Assembly: GCF_001570425.1 (NCBI RefSeq)
Contig: NZ_BCSX01000068.1
Location: 1-51,962, forward strand
Reading direction: 5' to 3'
DNA from: Mycolicibacterium brisbanense
GTDB lineage: Bacteria > Actinomycetota > Actinomycetes > Mycobacteriales > Mycobacteriaceae
DNA: 51,962 nucleotides
In this document: one piece after another, positions 51,301 through 51,962 of the stretch
How positions within the stretch are numbered: the stretch's first letter is position 1
How the letters are laid out: the number at the start of each line of letters is the position of its first letter
Made by a program: the position numbers and the translations under genes
Notes under the pieces: generated by a model
What the model saw: the letters and a program-made list of their open reading frames with translations, nothing else
The model's database searches: none
What the model was told of the DNA's origin: nothing

Positions 51301-51962
51301 TGGGTGCGGTGGTGGTTGAGGGTGTGAGCGATATCGGCGAGTCGGACTTCGGTGCCGGGGCCGGTCATCCACTGGGCGAGCATGGCCGCGGTCGCGGCGA
51401 TCCGCTGAGGCGTTTTACCCGACACCACCAATGTGGTCAGCGGCGGGTCGGGCTGCGTGACAACGTCTTCCACCGCAGGTGCTTGCTCGATGATGATGTG
51501 TGCGTTGGTCCCGCTGGCGCCGAATGACGAGACGCCGGCTCGGCGTGGTCGATCGCTTGCCGGCCAGGCCAGCAATTCGGGCGCGATGGTCAAGCGGGTG
51601 GCGTCGTGGCTGGCGTGGGGGGTGAGTTGGTGGAAGTTGAGGTGTTTGGGGATGTAGCCGTAGCGCACACTGAGCACGGTCTTGATGAAACCGGCGATCC
51701 CCGCAGCCGATTCGAGATGACCCAGATTGGTCTTCACCGAACCCACCACCAACGGGGCAGCATCCCCACGATCGGCGAAAACCTGCGCCAACGCGTCCAA
51801 CTCGATCGGATCACCCAACGCCGTACCGGTCCCGTGCGCCTCGATGTAATCGATATCAGCGGGCTGCAACCGCGAGGCCGCCAACGCCTGACGCATCAAC
51901 GCCTGCTGCGCCGGACCATTGGGCACCGTCTGCCCACTGCTCGCCCCGTCCTGGTTGACCGC
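48327..51962 (-). CDS. Pps-type polyketide synthase module KS-AT-KR-ACP (5' part beyond window)
   Basis: At least 1211 residues are visible; the N-terminus and KS active cysteine lie beyond the window. Visible KS half has HGTGTALGDPIE and NLGHLESAAG. AT (about 51,180-50,350) has GHSMGE and VASHS at the specificity position; malonyl versus methylmalonyl cannot be settled. No dehydratase follows: the linker TTPWQHTRHWI leads straight to the KR (about 50,120-48,900) with GATGNIG, Lys in RPKLDA, Ser in FASISG and Tyr in HYTATTAF. ACP (about 48,670-48,450) has GMDSLMAVRI. The C-terminal tail (DRANQRAAARQGAAVRRK) resembles that of PpsD, as expected for docking to PpsE, but PpsD has a dehydratase. 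Confidence 0.88.
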   Translation of the reverse strand, partial: AVNQDGASSGQTVPNGPAQQALMRQALAASRLQPADIDYIEAHGTGTALGDPIELDALAQVFADRGDAAPLVVGSVKTNLGHLESAAGIAGFIKTVLSVRYGYIPKHLNFHQLTPHASHDATRLTIAPELLAWPASDRPRRAGVSSFGASGTNAHIIIEQAPAVEDVVTQPDPPLTTLVVSGKTPQRIAATAAMLAQWMTGPGTEVRLADIAHTLNHHRTQHRTFATICARDHTQAAEALQALADGRPAPGLVRPHEGPCRPGRVFVYSGQGSQWAGMGRRLLTDEPAFATAIDTLEPMFLDTVGFSLREVIANGEPVIGDARFQPALFGLQVALTELWRHYGVVPDAVIGHSMGEVAAAVTAGALTPAEGLRVIATRSRLMARLAGHGAVALLELDAEATSALIAEREQVSLAVYSSPRQTVVAGPPAQIDQLIADVQREDRFARRVNMEVASHSALMDPILGELRTDLQDLEPKPPAVPFLSTVTNDWAPHVDAGYWVANVRQPVRLYQALADLGEQYGTFIEISAHPVLTHSITETLGDTHHHAVGTLSRDTDDTRTFHTNLNATHTVAAPQTPHPDGLPPELPTTPWQHTRHWIDGPARDRVAVAQQTDLPSGEVPPQWCCELTWQARPLPEDRHASGSWLVVSDAELSVELDATLLASSALTDHDDALADALRGVAHVVFAPDVAIGCLDAEPGYHLFNMCRKLCAALAVLPEPPRLYLLTRNAQPLSEGDRANPAHAVLWGLGRTLALEHPEFWGGVIDVDESVPAERVAGYLRAEAAGSDDDDQAVYRAGRRHVPRLGPAPARSAPSAELGGSGSHLVIGATGNIGPHLVRQLVAMGAKTVVAVSRTPGSRMTELAQAVADQGATLVPVAADASDPKAMTALFDRFGRDLPVLNGIYLAAFGGGPVTLANMTEADVQMMFRPKLDAVSLLHALSSKHPVRQFVLFASISGLLGSRWLAHYTATTAFLDTFAYARRAAGLAATTVNWGWWKSLADNQSEEYQQVTLSSGLEPMPDDVAIRALGRALAVDAPVRAVVAAADWARLAAAYRTRAKLKMVDPLVPAEGTEERGPTDDQWAGAPDFAELDPLDAERIIGERLRERLAAIMGYTDQAALSPAVPLIELGMDSLMAVRIRHATQSDFGVEPPVAMLLQGASLDDITADVMQQCGVSTPDAGAAIDALRDRANQRAAARQGAAVRRKRGQRA

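Noticed and set aside
1..51962. CRISPR arrays, tRNA or rRNA genes and riboswitches
   Set aside because: No regularly spaced repeats, cloverleaf-like segments or known riboswitch cores were seen while reading; a covariance-model search would be needed to exclude small RNAs.

Overview
The window is high-GC DNA from a mycobacterium, probably an environmental or rapidly growing species. Gene content and order from about 240 to 30,000 follow the Mycobacterium tuberculosis Rv1571-to-Rv1544 neighbourhood: bioD/bioF/bioA, the large acyltransferase, treX/treY/treZ, ilvA, a Ddn-type reductase, dnaE1 and a ketoacyl-reductase-like SDR. Accessory blocks are inserted between these genes. Family and synteny calls come from reading motifs and remembered gene orders; no search was run.

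Layout. 1-230: end of a probable insertion element and a broken gene stub. 243-3936 (minus): biotin operon bioA-bioF-bioD plus a 2H-phosphoesterase gene, with a BioQ-type operator between bioA and bioF. 4028-12877 (plus): membrane acyltransferase followed tightly by treX, treY and treZ (trehalose from glycogen) and a small conserved gene. 13022-14765 (minus): ilvA and a nitroreductase-family gene. 14833-20244 (minus): seven genes with 4-bp overlaps at all six junctions: Pro-rich exported protein, ApbE, ferric-reductase-like membrane protein, NuoF-like flavoprotein, 3Fe-4S ferredoxin, response regulator, sensor kinase. This looks like a self-regulated envelope electron-transfer system. 20336-24581: LpqH-like lipoprotein, SRPBCC protein, membrane protein, methyltransferase, MerR regulator with a flavin/F420 oxidoreductase, and an HdeD-like protein with a 23-residue leader ORF. 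A decayed copy of the dnaE1 3' end lies 1.1 kb from dnaE1 itself. 24868-33482: dnaE1, a TetR regulator with a readable promoter/operator, SDR, CocE-type hydrolase, two SRPBCC proteins and a DoxX protein.

33519-51962 is the most interesting part. On the minus strand it holds a type I polyketide synthase module (truncated by the window edge), a PpsE-like synthase, drrA-drrB-drrC and papA5, in the same order as the phthiocerol dimycocerosate (DIM) locus of pathogenic mycobacteria. The module feeding PpsE is KS-AT-KR-ACP with no dehydratase, unlike M. tuberculosis PpsD. The genes after papA5 are an LCM-type methyltransferase, a Baeyer-Villiger-type monooxygenase and two exported PE-PPE-domain serine hydrolases, rather than mas, fadD28 and mmpL7. 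A DIM-related diester lipid with a differently reduced and differently tailored chain is the best overall hypothesis.

No tRNA, rRNA or CRISPR array was recognised.
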